Assembly: GCA_958496175.1 (NCBI GenBank)
Contig: OY292276.1
Coordinates: 51,411,080 to 51,475,079, forward strand
DNA length: 64,000 bases
Origin: Sisyra terminalis
Taxonomy: Eukaryota > Arthropoda > Insecta > Neuroptera > Sisyridae
Direction of reading: 5' to 3'
Shown here: one piece after another, positions 1 to 11,762 of the stretch
Layout of the letters: every line of letters begins with the position of its first letter
Numbering within the stretch: the stretch's first letter is position 1
The notes under the pieces: generated by a model
Told to the model about the DNA's origin: nothing
The model's input: the letters and a program-made list of their open reading frames with translations, nothing else
Databases searched by the model: none
Program-made: the position numbers and the translations under genes

Positions 1-724
1 TGAAAATAATAGGTCATATCATGTAAGCGTATATTAATCAAGATTTCCCTTAAGTTTCGTCTTTAAATTGAACAGATTTATGAGTATGTTTTTCGATAAT
101 TTTATCTTTACGAGTATGGAAAATTTAAAAAAGAAACTTTATTGCGTAATTTTTTATAATTCCTTGTCAAGAGTATGACACATTCATAAAAAAAAAGATT
201 AAGAGGATTGTACTTGTAAAATTCAAGGTGAATTCGAAAAATTCAAGTTTTCAAAAATACGTTAAAAAGATGACTAATTTAAATAGTTAGCATTTTTAAA
301 TATCATTTACACCAAAATATTTAATTTTTAAAGGGTATAGTTTAAAGAACAAAAGAGTCTTATGTCTAGAAAAAAGATTTTATCATCCCTAAAAAGAATT
401 ATACAAAAAAAATGATTAAAAATCAGCCTTTTTTTGGCCTTAAATGAAAGCTTTTTTCGTGTACCTTTACCAATAAAATTCAATTTATTTGTAAAGTAAT
501 TGATAACATCAAAATTCTTACCGATAAAAATATTATTTGTTTTTAATCCACAAAGATAATTAACAGGTAAATCATTAAATATAAAAAAATATATATTTCG
601 TTTATGCAACTAAAAATACTTTTATACAAATGTGGTTGCTTCAAAACTAGAGCTTTGACTTTCAAGCCGCCAAGTACTTAAACTTACGGATCCCATGTTG
701 CTTTCTATTATTTCGAATATATAA
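1..724. other. AT-rich DNA without recognisable genes
   Basis: Nothing beyond AT-rich sequence with short A and T runs is seen here. The open frame at 328-609 on the minus strand is rich in Phe, Asn, Lys and Ile, as expected of chance translation of AT-rich DNA, and has no recognisable motif. Confidence 0.6.
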
Positions 725-1168
725 GTTCAATAGAAATACCAAGAAATCAAATTGTCGGAATAAAAATACAGAAATCTGTAAATATTTTTTGCAATCATTC
801 TAATCAATTAAAAGGAGTACCGAATAATTTTTATAGCACAGAATTTTTCGAATATTTCTACTTTGTGCCCTTACAACGTTATTTTTTCGCAATAGTGAAC
901 AAATCGGTCTTTCTTTTTTCTCTTTTTAGTGAATCTAGGATACTCATTTTTCTTCGTCCTTTTGATTTGAGATCTTTCTATTTTCCTTCCATAATGCCAA
1001 ATATTCTAATAAATTCACTTCTAAAATGTGTTCAGTAAAATATTTTTTCTGAATTGTGTTAGTATTTATGTTAAAATAGATTTTCCAATTTTAATACCTG
1101 GAATAATGAGTTGAATTTATAAAAAAAAATATATATAAGGAAAACTTTCATCTTATATTCAAAATAAT
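725..1168 (+). repeat. Left arm of long inverted repeat (flank F)
   Basis: This 444-bp stretch recurs in reverse complement at about 1398-1842, with scattered substitutions and small indels. It lies outside the element at 1169-1870, because its last 13 bases (1156-1168) are the left copy of that element's direct repeat. It therefore looks like ordinary flanking DNA that was copied in inverted orientation into the element. No coding potential is seen. Confidence 0.8.
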
Positions 1169-1870
1169 AAGAAGACAATTCAGGTTGTTTAAGATCAGTT
1201 TTTTTTATTTAATGTTTTTAATATTCAAATTAGCTACGAAAAAATTTTTTTTGGTGATTGAATTTAAATTGAAAATATTATATTTTTTGTGATTCAAAAA
1301 GCCTGATGAAGTTACGAAACATAACGAAACGTAGCTAATTTGAATTAAAAAATATTAAATAAAAAACCCGATCTTAAACAACCTGAATTGTTTTCTTATT
1401 ATTTTGAATATAAGATGAAAGTTTTCCTTATATATATTTTTTTTTATAAATTCAACTCATTATTCCAGGTATTAAAATTGGAAAATCTATTTTAATACAA
1501 ATACTAACACAATTCAGAAAAAATATTTTACTGGATACATTTTGGAAGTAAATTTATTAGAATATTTGGCATTATGGAAGGAAAATTGAAAGATCTCAAA
1601 TCAAAAAAAACGAAGAAGGATAAGTATCCTAGATTCACTAGAAAAAGAAATAAGAAAGACCAATATGTTCACTATTGCGAAAAAATAACGTTGTAAGGGC
1701 ACAAAGTTGAAATAATCGAAAGATTATGTGCTAATTTAATTATTCGGTACTCTTTTTAAGCAATTAGAATGATTGCAAAAAATATGTACACATTTCTGTA
1801 TTTTTATTCCGACAATTTAATTTCTTGGTATTTCTATTGAACTATTGATTGAGATCTGAATTTTATCATC
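1169..1870 (+). mobile_element. Hammerhead-like foldback element, copy 1, with inverted flank inside
   Basis: The element is bounded by a 13-bp direct repeat, TATTCAAAATAAT, at 1156-1168 and 1871-1883. The core (about 1169-1405) is a palindrome whose arms begin with AAGAAGACAATTCAGG and meet around a hammerhead-like motif at 1291-1345. The core is followed by a reverse-complement copy of the left flank (about 1398-1842) and then by a short terminal block, GAGATCTGAATTTTATCATC. The core and terminal block recur at 36677-36967 and 48589-49520, so this is a dispersed family. Variable-length target duplications plus hammerhead motifs are known from Penelope-like retroelements, which is the most likely affiliation, but no reverse transcriptase is present and the assignment is inference. 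The element is non-autonomous. Confidence 0.65.
1291..1345 (+). ncRNA. Hammerhead ribozyme-like motif, copy 1
   Basis: CTGATGA (1303-1309) and GAAA (1326-1329) flank a GTTA/TAAC hairpin (1311-1314 with 1322-1325). The following ACGT is self-complementary, as expected of a minimal stem III that would pair in a dimer, with predicted cleavage after 1333. Stem I could form from AGC/GCT next to the core plus a distal ATTCAA/TTTGAAT helix. One extra base (A1310) sits between the CTGATGA box and stem II, which is not canonical. The same hairpin recurs in the other two family copies with different loops. Activity is unproven. Confidence 0.45.
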
Positions 1871-2034
1871 TATTCAAAATAATGTCAAGCATATTTTTAA
1901 ATGAGTACTTGGGGGATTCTAATCATATTAGAAAAATTAAAGTACAAAAAAATATTTTTAAAACCTCACTTCTTTTGGAAAAAAGCATTAAAAAGGTAAA
2001 AAACAAATTTATGAACTCAATCTTCGCAGCGAAA

Positions 2035-2220
2035 GCACCGTCAATATTAAGGCGATATTAGCCAATTAATGAGAACCGTAAGTTATCTAGCTATGCATCA
2101 AAGCGAGGGGTGCAATTTTGTTAACAGTTTGGTAATATAAAACCCCCCTCGATTTGATGTACAACTAGATAGCTTACGATTCTCATTCATTAGCTAATAT
2201 CGCCTTAATATCGATGGTGC
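2035..2220. mobile_element. Small foldback MITE (186 bp)
   Basis: Two imperfect inverted arms of about 78 bp face each other. The left arm begins GCACCGTCAATATTAAGG and the right arm ends with its near complement at 2220. The arms continue through the shared GAGAAYCGTAAGYTATCTAG segment. The central loop is about 30 bp. There is no coding capacity and no clear target duplication, so the superfamily is undetermined. Confidence 0.7.
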
Positions 2221-2299
2221 AATCGGTACGAAAATTCAGTTCAAAAATTTATTTTTGAGCTTTTAAGCGCATTTTATTCAATAGAAGCGAGATTTTTAA

Positions 2300-2524
2300 G
2301 GCTCAAGTGTACTTAAGTACACCAACAATCTGGAAACGTTGCATTTTCGACTTTGTTTTTAATTTAATTCGCGATTAAATCGGTCCATAATGAAAATTTA
2401 GCCACAAAAGAGAAAATTATATCATGTTAGAATTGAATTAAGAAAAATATCGCGAATTGAATTAAAAACAAAGTCGAAAGTGCAACGTTGACAGATTGTG
2501 GATGTGCTAAAGTACACTTGAGCC
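2300..2524. mobile_element. Foldback MITE (225 bp)
   Basis: Inverted arms of about 80 bp (2300-2378 and about 2447-2524) share GGCTCAAGTGTACTT at their outer ends and CGACTTTGTTTTTAATT further in. The arms differ at scattered positions, so the copy is old. There is no open frame and no convincing target duplication. It is a separate family from the neighbour at 2035-2220, judging by arm sequence. Confidence 0.7.
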
Positions 2525-4586
2525 ATTTTTAATATATTTTTGATATCAATTTTGTCAATTATTGTTTGTCATTTCTTGATTGTTGTCATTTATTTCAACA
2601 TACATGCACCTTGAAGGTAGGCAACCTAAGTGTACATTTACTAACATAATCAGTTGAAGTTTCTACTTACAAAAAATGAAATAATAAATAGACAACAAAT
2701 TTCAGAAAACTCAAGTGAAAATGTTAAATTATTATTTATGTCTTAATTTCTTAATCAATCATATATGAAATTACATGAAACGGAGGGATTGGCAGGGGCT
2801 TAAGAATTGTAGAGTCAATGGGACAATAAATGAGATTTTTGTACTTTATGCAACTTTTTTTTTTAGAACTATGTTTACTCAAATAAGTTTTCAACCACAT
2901 ACACAAAAGTTCTTGACAAAAAATCATAACTTTTTTTATTTACTGGGGAAAAATGGTATTTTCCAGTATAATAGTATTATCGATTCGAGATTACAAGGGA
3001 AAAAAATTCGCTGAAAGTGGGAGGAATTTATTGATTTCTTGCCTTAATAATCGGAACGATACTTCATATCAACAATTGGAATTCTAATCAATGAATTTTC
3101 AAACTAGGAAATTTTTTATTCTTTTATTTCCATTTAATTTGCACAATCTGCCTCTTGGCAATAATTGCAATTTGTCGTCTTGTCCTGCTCTTGAATTGGT
3201 TGTGTCCACCAACACAACTCAATAAGGAAAACATATTCCACTATTTAGTATACAAAACACTACAGGACAAATTACTGACAAAAAACATAAAATTTTAAAC
3301 TTCACATAGAAAAGCCAGGCATTTATTAAACAAAATATTTTAAAATTAAAAAAATGATTTAATTAAGCCGTTACCTGTTTCAATTTTTGCAAACATAAAT
3401 TTTATTTCGTACAATTTTTACGTGAAGTAAAATGTGTATTGTAGCACATTTGCGATAAAAGATTAATTACTTTTTTCAACTAACTTTACGATTTTCTATG
3501 GGATGAAAGAAATGATTAGATTAGTAAAAACAGCACAATTAAAACTGAAAATATCTCCAATTTATAAATGGCCAATATGAATGGAATATGATGAAATGTA
3601 GCCTGACGTATTCACTTTTGTTGTGTATAGAATTTAATATAATAAATCTAAAACTGTTGAGAACATAAACGTTGTAAAGAAGTTGTTTAGTTGGAACATG
3701 TAAAGTGATCAATGAAAGCTATACATTTTGAATAGTGTGCCAAATGACAAAATTGTATAGGTGTAAGTTCAGGTGTGCTGAATATCGGTCTATTGTCGGC
3801 AAACAACACAACTCTCGAGTCGATAGTTTGTAAATTATTACTCCCATTTTGTCCCCCATAGGCCAATATAATTTCAACATGTGTTTGTCATATTGTTAAA
3901 TAACAATATAACATTTTTTTTTCAGCGCAAAATTCTTCGTTTTATTGCCGAATCTTCGAATCATTTTTACATGATAATTTATGGGAGTTTTTTTTTTTTA
4001 AAATTCTTTTCGTATAAATCAAACTTTTGATAAGTAATTTTTCACTGATGCACTTTCCAAAGTTTTTTTTTTATTTTTTATTTATATTCGGTTAATGTTA
4101 GTTTTTGATGTTTGAATTTAATTATGCATGGAAAAAGAGAAACAGTAGCCACAGCCGTCATGGGCCGTTATGTTCACGTCAAAAGCTACTTGGGTAGCGT
4201 TTGTGGGATAGTTTTGCACAGCAGGAAACCTGCAATCACGATAACCCTTATTATATGTATGTATGTTCGAAATCCCTGCGTCTTTGACCATGATGTATAA
4301 GGTCACTTTTACAGAAATGAAATTTCGTTCGTATCTTCAACATACACAACGTTTTTAAAGTTAAATATTTTTTTTTAACGAAAATCTAAAGGCTACTAAA
4401 TATTCACTTTACAAATTGGTCTATTCGTACTGGTAATTGAAAGTAGAGCTTTTTGATGTAATCCTCCTTTTTTCCAAAGAAAAACGTATTAGGGGATCCT
4501 AGGTAAAAATAAGTAAATTTGCAAGGAACATTTGGTTGAATATCCTATAATTCCTTGAGTAAAATGTAGATATATACTAGATGTTG
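2525..4586. other. AT-rich DNA without recognisable genes
   Basis: No supported gene. The patch at 4112-4306 is less AT-rich and is open for 62 codons on both strands, but neither translation shows a motif, a start context or splice signals that would support coding. Confidence 0.5.
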
Positions 4587-5213
4587 ATTAGGGTGATTTT
4601 TTTTTTGGTTCCATCGTGAAATTTGGTTGGAAATACCAAAAAAAAAAATCTCTGAAAGTTTGAGCCCTTAATATTAATTTTAAGTCCTCGACCAAGACGT
4701 GTAAAGATTTCCCATTGAAAATACACGGAAACTCAGAGTTTTTATTTTTAAATTTCTATATCTCAGCGGCATTTCATGGGATCACTTTTACCGAAGATGG
4801 TTTTTTCTTAGAATTAAATGCTCTACAAAAGTGCCCTAACTTCTGTGATAACTTCATTAAAAATCAACAAAGAATATTGTATCATATCAACAATTAAGGG
4901 TGATTTTTTTTTTGATTTTTTTAGTCCCATCGTGAAATTTTGTTGGAAATACCAAAAAAAAAAAAATTCCCTGAAATTTTGAGCCCTTAATATTAATTTT
5001 AAGTCCTCGACCAAGACGTGTAAAGATTTCCCATTGAAAATACACGGAAACTCTGATTTTTTATTTTTAAATTTCTATATCTCAGCGGCATTTCATGGGA
5101 TCGCTTTTACCGAAGATGGTTTTTTTTTAGAATTAAATGCTCTACAAAAGTGCCCTAACTTCTGTGATAATTTCATTAAAAATCAACAAAGAATATAGTA
5201 TCATATCAACAAT
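4587..5213 (+). repeat. Tandem units of foldback family, period about 317 bp
   Basis: The block starting TTAGGGTGATTTTTTTTT and containing CCATCGTGAAATT occurs at 4611, 4927 and 5245, giving periods of 316 and 318 bp. Each unit also carries GAGCCCTTAATATTAATTT and AATGCTCTACAAAAGTGCCC. The third unit runs into the inverted structure at 5152-6090. The open frames at 4715-4897 (plus) and 4823-5014 (minus) lie inside the units and are not conserved as proteins. Confidence 0.8.
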
Positions 5214-6090
5214 TTAGGGTGATTTTTTTTTGATTTTTTTAGTCCCATCGTGAAATTTTGTTGGAAATACCAAAAAAACAAAAATTCCCTGAAATTTTGA
5301 GCCCTTAATATTAATTTTAAGTCCTCGACCAAGACGTGTAAAGATTTCCCATTGAAAATACACGGAAACTCTGATTTTTTATTCTTAAATTTCTATATCT
5401 CAGCGGTATTTCATGAGATCGCTTTTACCGAAGATGGTGTTGTCTCAGAATTAAACGCTCTACAAAAGTGCCCATTGCGACAAAGTCGTAACTCACACCG
5501 GTGAGGTGGTACGGGCCACTGAACCTGAATTTTCCATAAAATTCGCGTTTTTTTTGCATTTATCTCGTAAATAACAAGAGCTACGGAAAAATTATAAATA
5601 AAAAAATTGTATAGAATTTGATTTCCTACAAAAAAGTTCCTGTAGACCAAATCGCGAAGATCAATATTAAACGAGATATTAAGCCTTGAATTTTATGGAA
5701 AAATCAGGTTCAGTGGCCCGTACTACCTCATCGGTGTGAGTTACGACTTTGTCGCAATGGGCACTTTTGTAGAGCGTTTAATTCTGAGAAAAAACCATCT
5801 TCGGTAAAAGCGATCCCATGAAATACCGCTGAGATATAGAAATTTAAAAATAAAAAATCAGAGTTTCCGTGTATTTTCAATGGGAAATCTTTACACGTCT
5901 TGGTCGAGGACTTAAAATTAATATTAAGGGCTCAAACTTTCAGGGAATTTTTTTTTTGGTATATCCAACAAAACTTCACGATGGGACCAAAAAAAAAAAA
6001 AGTAAAAAAAAAGTCACCCTAAATTGTTGATATGATACCATATTCTTTGTTGATTTTTAGTGACGTTATCACAGAAGTTACTTAAGTTGA
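5152..6090. mobile_element. Large foldback element, arms about 390 bp
   Basis: The left arm (about 5152-5543) and right arm (about 5688-6090) are near-perfect reverse complements. Shared landmarks in order are the CTTCTGTGATAA box, the TTAGGGTGA box, the CCATCGTGAA box, the GAGCCCTTAATATTAA box, CTCTACAAAAGTGCCC, and an inner less AT-rich block around GCGACAAAGTCGTAACTCAC. The spacer is about 145 bp. The same boxes, rearranged, appear at 24700-24990 and 56905-58110, so this is one dispersed foldback family. No transposase is encoded, and mobility would need to be supplied in trans. Confidence 0.75.
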
Positions 6091-7120
6091 TACTATTCAT
6101 GTAACAATTTTTTAAATAAGTTTAAAGTATGAACAAAAAGTTTATTCTTTCATCCGATTTCCAGCCTTAATGGGGAATGTTTTCTTCTGAAAAAACCAAG
6201 CCAATACAAACTAAAAACGTTTTTTAAAGCATTTTGATCGAAAAATGTAAACGTTTTGTAGCCAACTGAAAGTCTACAGTGAAAATGTATTCAACTTGTT
6301 ACGTTTGTGACATGGCTCATCTTATTTTTGACATAGATCTTTTTTAGATAGATTTGGAGTCTGACACGTAATATCCATTATATGGAAGAAGCACGTAAGG
6401 TGTTGGAATTTGTTTTTGTACCGATCTTCATCATATTGGCTAATATACATAAGATGTGTACGAAAGACGAGAGTTCCTACGATGAATATTCAATGTAGAC
6501 ATTACATTTTCATTTTTATAATTTCATTTTATACAAATACTGTCAGCGGGAAGGTCGTTAACAAATTTTAGCTCTTACATTTTGATCATATTTAAGATAG
6601 ACCGAAAAAAATTAAATTAATAACTTTAAGTCATCTTGTTAGTTGGACGACTTATGAAATTAAGAACTTAATACTTATAATCCTACCAAATTAATTTTTT
6701 ATTTATAAAAAATATATATATAAATAGACAATTATAAAAACTTTCTGACCTTTGTTAAGATTTATAAATTGAACTTGAACCTAGAAAATAGATGTGAGTA
6801 TTCAAAATTTCGATTTACAATACTTTTCTAAGATAATAAAACTTATAAAAAACACATGTGTTAAGTTCAAGAGAATTGGACAAATGTAAAATTTTGAGAA
6901 TACGATAATTTTAGGGTTGAGTTTTGATACTATTGATGCCAAGTTTAAAAATTATTTTACATTTTATTCCCTTAGGTATATATTATAAATTTTGCAAGAT
7001 TCCAAGTTTGCGTTTTCGATAAATGATATGAAAGACTTAAGGTAACTGAATTATGAAATAAATATTTTAGCTACGATTTGATCAATTGATATATCATTGG
7101 CTTACAAGTAATTACGTTGA
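6091..7120. other. AT-rich DNA without recognisable genes
   Basis: Nothing recognised. No repeat shared with other parts of the window was seen. Confidence 0.5.
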
Positions 7121-7491
7121 GTGGAAGAACCAAGCAAAAAACATAGAAAAGGTGTTCCCATCAGTAGCCAAACACAGCTGGATGATTTAAGATCATTGGA
7201 AGAACCAAGTAGAAAAGATAGAGAGGCCATTACCACCAACAGCCTATCACAGCTGGATGATCAAAAATCAGTGGATAAACCTTGAAGAAAACAAAAGGAA
7301 GGCGTTTCCATTTACAGCCGATTACCGCTGTTAATAAATTAGTGGTAGAGCAATGCAGAAAACAAAGAGCGGGCGTTCCTACCTTCAGCCAATCACCACT
7401 GGGTGATCGAAAATTAGTGGAAGTACCAAGCAGAAAATACAGAGAGGACGTTCCCATCAACTGCCAATCACAGCTGGATGATCAAAAATCG
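7121..7491 (+). pseudogene. 75-bp minisatellite that reads as a decayed 25-residue protein repeat
   Basis: Five units begin at 7121, 7196, 7271, 7342 and 7417, so the period is 75 bp (25 codons) except for a 71-bp third unit. Units 1 and 2 translate in one frame as V/L-E-E-P-S-K/R-K...QLDD..S, and units 4 and 5 give the same pattern in the next frame (VEVPSRKYREDVP...QSQLDDQKS). Unit 3 has an in-frame TGA where the serine codon should be and a net 4-bp loss, which explains the frame change. A TGA lies directly upstream of unit 1. The array looks like a former coding repeat, or a minisatellite that happens to be a multiple of three. The parent protein is not recognised. Confidence 0.6.
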
Positions 7492-10400
7492 TAATTATGT
7501 AATATATCGATAACATTTAAAAGTTACAATGTTTTTATTTCTTTTGTTTTCACGCAATATTTTTACTTTTTTTTTTTAATTCAGATTACAATTCCCAATC
7601 TAAAAAAGTTTCTAGAACATTTAAAGCTCAACTAAAGTAGTCTTAGTAAAGTTCATTAGTATAGTTCAGCTAAAGTAGCCTCTTCTTCTTTTATAAGTTA
7701 CTTTTTCAAAGGTAATTTAAATTTCAATTGTGGTACTATCTATTAAACTATTATAGTATAAACAGTAGAGTAGCGTAATTAGTGCTGAGGGGGTCAAGGT
7801 CTCAGGTGGTTCATAAAAATGGGACGAAAATTTTGCTTTAAGAAAAGCTCCTGAAGTACATTCATAGATAGTAAAAGAATTTAAAGGTATTTGACTTTTT
7901 ACTAATTTTCATGACTAATGAAGAAAATATAGGGCGGCGAATTACTGATCGATCCTGGGCTGCAAAATCATACACTACGCCAATAAGTATAAAAAGACAG
8001 ATATATTACATAGTGTCATAGAATTAATTAAATTTAAATTCTTTTGGTTCTCTTCATATTCAAGTTTAAGGTTGGTGATAAATGTACCTAAAGCATGGTA
8101 CAATACTATAACTCATCTATACTTCTTGTATGTAGAACAATGCTACGATTGAAATTTAAATTATTTGAACTGCTAAATTAATTTTTTTAAAGCTTTTATT
8201 TCCATTTAAAGATTCTTTGTACTTTCAAAACTTTTTTGTACCTATGTATATCTCATGAATAGTTAAACGTGCACTGCAATTAGTTATGCAATTTACACAA
8301 ATTTAGGGGTGGCAAAATTTTTTGTATGCTAAAAAGTACGAATAATTTAAATTTTAAAATTCGTTTCAGTTTTGATATGAGTATTTGAAATATCTTCAGT
8401 AAAGTATATTTAATAAATTTCATTGGATTTACTTTTCACAGAATTACATCACATTTTTCAATTGTTAAGCCACTGGCAATGAGAAGACTTTCGTTTTGGA
8501 GACATTTAGAAGAAACTAAAGATCTCTTTAATGGTAAATTTTTAAGGAATCGTAAAAATTTTCGCTAAATGCGATCCATTTTTTTAGAACATTTAAAGTG
8601 CTATGTCAGGGCTAACCGACATACGCCGAAAGGGTCACTATTTGGGCCGCTATCTTGTTAAATTTTAACCTATCTAAGTAAATAGTAATTATTGTTCTTT
8701 AGATTTAAAGCTTTCACGGTCGGTCTTATTCAAGATACAACTCTTTATTGAAAAAGTTGTGGCTTTCGGATCCAAAGCAGTGTCAAAAGATTGACTATGT
8801 CAAAATTATTGTTTTTGCTCTACTATTGGACATTTTCTTTGGTTCACTGTGAAAATGAAAATCTTAAATATCCTCAATGATCTATACTAACCCTAATGAT
8901 GATGGAAATACGTTGTACTTATCTAAAAAAAAACACTCTGCTGACGATTTTGAGAAGACCTAAGTAAATGATATTCATTTACATTATCTACTTAGAATTG
9001 ATACAAAGTATTGAAGTTATCAGCTTCTCCCAAAATATATATAATATTCAATAGATTCACGGAATCTTCGAGACGAGTACCCTAATATTTACATTATTCT
9101 ACGCATTTTTTTTTTGCCTTAATCACAAATTCTTCATGGAAAATATCGTTTAACACCCTGCAATGGGTAAAAAATTTGTATAAGCAAAGGACAAAGTAGA
9201 GTTAATGATCAGAAATTTATACCTATTGAACTTAAATTAGTATAAAAAATCGATTACGATCACATAATCGGCATTTTTGCACATTCCATAGCTAGGAAGA
9301 AGTTTATATTATAAGTGGCAGTTGGAAAAAAGCTCTCTTTGAACAATTTTATTGAAATTAAGACGAATTGCTTAAATTTATATTTAAAAAATTATACGTA
9401 TAAAAATCATAAGAAGTTTTGTAACATATTAAAAAAATTCAAAAATTAATTGTTTTATCGTGATAACTATCGAATCGGACTTAAATCGACCACTGGATTC
9501 AACCCCGAATTTGTGCAACTTATATTTCCATTGGTACCCTTTCATATCTTATGACAATTTTGGAAAATTTTCTTCCTCATTTCTGAGAAAACTTCTAAAA
9601 TCTTTTCTATTATGAAATCGTTTAAAATATGAACAAATTTTTATGGTTTTGTTATTTCAATCATTTTGTCACCTTATCCCATAACAGGTGTATATTTTTG
9701 TGTATTTTCTGCCCTATAAAGCTTATTTTTTGATAAATTTCTAAAAAAATATAAAAGTTATTTTATCTTCCATCTTTCAAAATATTTCCAACTTAAGATG
9801 TTGTGAATCGTGCGGTTAATAATTTTGGCTACTGAATTGTATTTGATAAATGCTGAATATGATTGTCGGTACACGAAATTTTACAAAAGAGAATAAGTTA
9901 TAAGTTGGTATAGGTAGGTACGTGTACAAAAACGCCGCCACTATCGCTTAACAAAGACTGTGTTTATTGTATAAATATGTTGAAGCCAAACTATTTATAC
10001 ATACTACATTATTATTATGTTATAGATTTTTCTAACACATTGAAACCATTTGTCTATTGAACGTGGCGGCATAACCTTTCGGCAGGTTCTTTTTCTATTA
10101 TCCATCTAAAAACCTTCGAGTCCAAAATAAAGAGACGAAAAAAAGCAGTTCGCTCTAAAGATCTCTTCTGGTCTCTTCGATACATTTTTGTGAACCTTCA
10201 AGCTTGTTTCATTGCTTTTTCTCTTCAGCATTGTGTTTTGATAAAGTTATTCAATTCACTTGCTTGGATAAAAACTATTATTGATGAATAGTGCTTTTAC
10301 ATTCCACAAAGGTAAATAAATATATGTGGCTGACGATAATTTATGAATTAGGGACGTAGAAATGTAATTATCACAATTTCCATTCAAATTTCGTGAAACG

Positions 10401-10676
10401 AAGGGACACTCGTAGGTTTCTCATAATAAATCATTCTTGTAATGACTGAATGAAAGCTAACGGAATTCTAAAGACGAAAATATTAACAGTGAATGTTGTT
10501 GTTGAACTTAAATCCTAGAAAATAGTTCATTTAATTCATTAAAGTTTTAAATTACATAAACTTTGTGATGTGTGAGGGTTAAATAAAGGCCAAAACCTAA
10601 TTCTTATAGCTTTTATTCATATTTGAATATAAGACGTACTTGAGGATATCTACAACATCGTGTGTATTATATATTA
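7492..10676. other. AT-rich DNA without recognisable genes
   Basis: No gene, RNA or clear mobile element recognised. Short less AT-rich patches near 7930-7980, 8610-8650 and 9920-9960 show no supported open frame. Confidence 0.5.
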
Positions 10677-11560
10677 CTAGTAGTTGCCCGTTGCATTCGC
10701 AACTAAAGGTTTTATCTCAATAGAATGTTTACAATGAGATAATGTAGAATTAATCAACAATCGAAAATTTAAATTTAATAATCAAAGTGTTGTTAATATA
10801 AAAAAAAGTTTATCTAAAATTATATTAAGAAATAAAATATAAGTGTTTTTTTTTTTAATATCATTTTAATAACAACATTTTAAATAACGTCATTTCACTA
10901 AATTATTATGAAAGTTTAATACTTATGTAGTACTTATACCAAATAGGCAATTTTAAATTTTGATTCGTTTTTCAACAATCAAACTTTTTAAAATCTATTT
11001 TTTTATGAACCAATGGATGTGATCTGGAGTAATTATCTATTCGACTGAAAAGCATTATATATTTCCACTGTCAATTCAAATATAAAATCTTCGATAATAA
11101 CTTTTCTTTGGTATTTAGAACAATTTGAAACCCAACTATTGTTATTGAAAATAAATAAAACATTCGAATTTACTTCCACGCTTTCCACCTATTTCCAAAA
11201 ATTTTGTATGATAACGTCTAAATGTGCGAAATCGAATAGCTTTTTAGTCATTTTAACTAACATAAAGAAAGTCTTTATTTTTTTCGTTTTACATTGTATT
11301 TTCAAATATAAGTGCACATTTGTGTCGATGAAATTTGGAAAGTGTTTTCCTTATACGATGCAGATATATAATAAGAAAGATTTTTTGAAAATTTCTCCCC
11401 TAAAAGAGTGAAAAACGGTAGCAAAGTTTGTAAGAGATAACGTTTAATAAACAATCGAAATTTCAAATTTAATAATCAATCAAAGTCTGATAAAAGCGAA
11501 ATGTTATTACTGCTTAGTATAAAACAAATTTGATTTATTATTAGAAAGAAAAACTCAGGG
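10677..11560 (-). mobile_element. Helitron-like 3' end and probable body
   Basis: Read on the minus strand, the sequence ends with the hairpin GTTGCGAATGCAAC (10690-10703), then GGGCAACTA and CTAG (10677-10680), followed by T. A subterminal hairpin, a CTRR end and insertion before T are the established marks of a Helitron 3' terminus. The plus-strand form ACTAG.TG.CCC....TTCG resembles the left end of the element at 48749. The body boundary is uncertain: a related 40-bp stretch (CAATCGAAA...TTTAATAATCAA) occurs at about 10758 and 11453. No 5' end was found and no helicase is encoded. Confidence 0.4.
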
Positions 11561-11752
11561 TCTGCTTAAAAATTTAAACTCTGATAAGTAGATATATCTG
11601 AAAAGGTTAAGTTAAGTTTATAAGTGAGCATTATGTTTTTTTAGCTTTCACATATTGTAAACCTGAAAATTCGAAATACGTATTCACAAATAAATACATT
11701 AGTGAGTGAGTATCCCTACCAAAGTTTTGAATGCGTAAGTGGGGATAACAGA

Positions 11753-11762
11753 GCGCATGCGC
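11753..11762. promoter_or_regulatory. GCGCATGCGC palindrome, NRF-1/EWG-like site
   Basis: The perfect palindrome GCGCATGCGC lies in a locally less AT-rich patch (11730-11800). It matches the core of the NRF-1/Erect-wing binding consensus except for the outermost base on one side. There is no exon or initiator nearby, so function is speculative. Confidence 0.2.

Noticed and set aside
1849..2061. 70-codon plus-strand frame
   Set aside because: Crosses the right end of a foldback element and the start of a MITE; chance frame.
4112..4306. Overlapping 62-codon frames on both strands
   Set aside because: Mirror frames on both strands are a composition effect; no motif in either.
7282..7494. The minisatellite as an intact gene
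   Set aside because: Starts at TTG, unit 3 has a stop and a frameshift, and a stop lies directly upstream of unit 1; called a decayed repeat instead.
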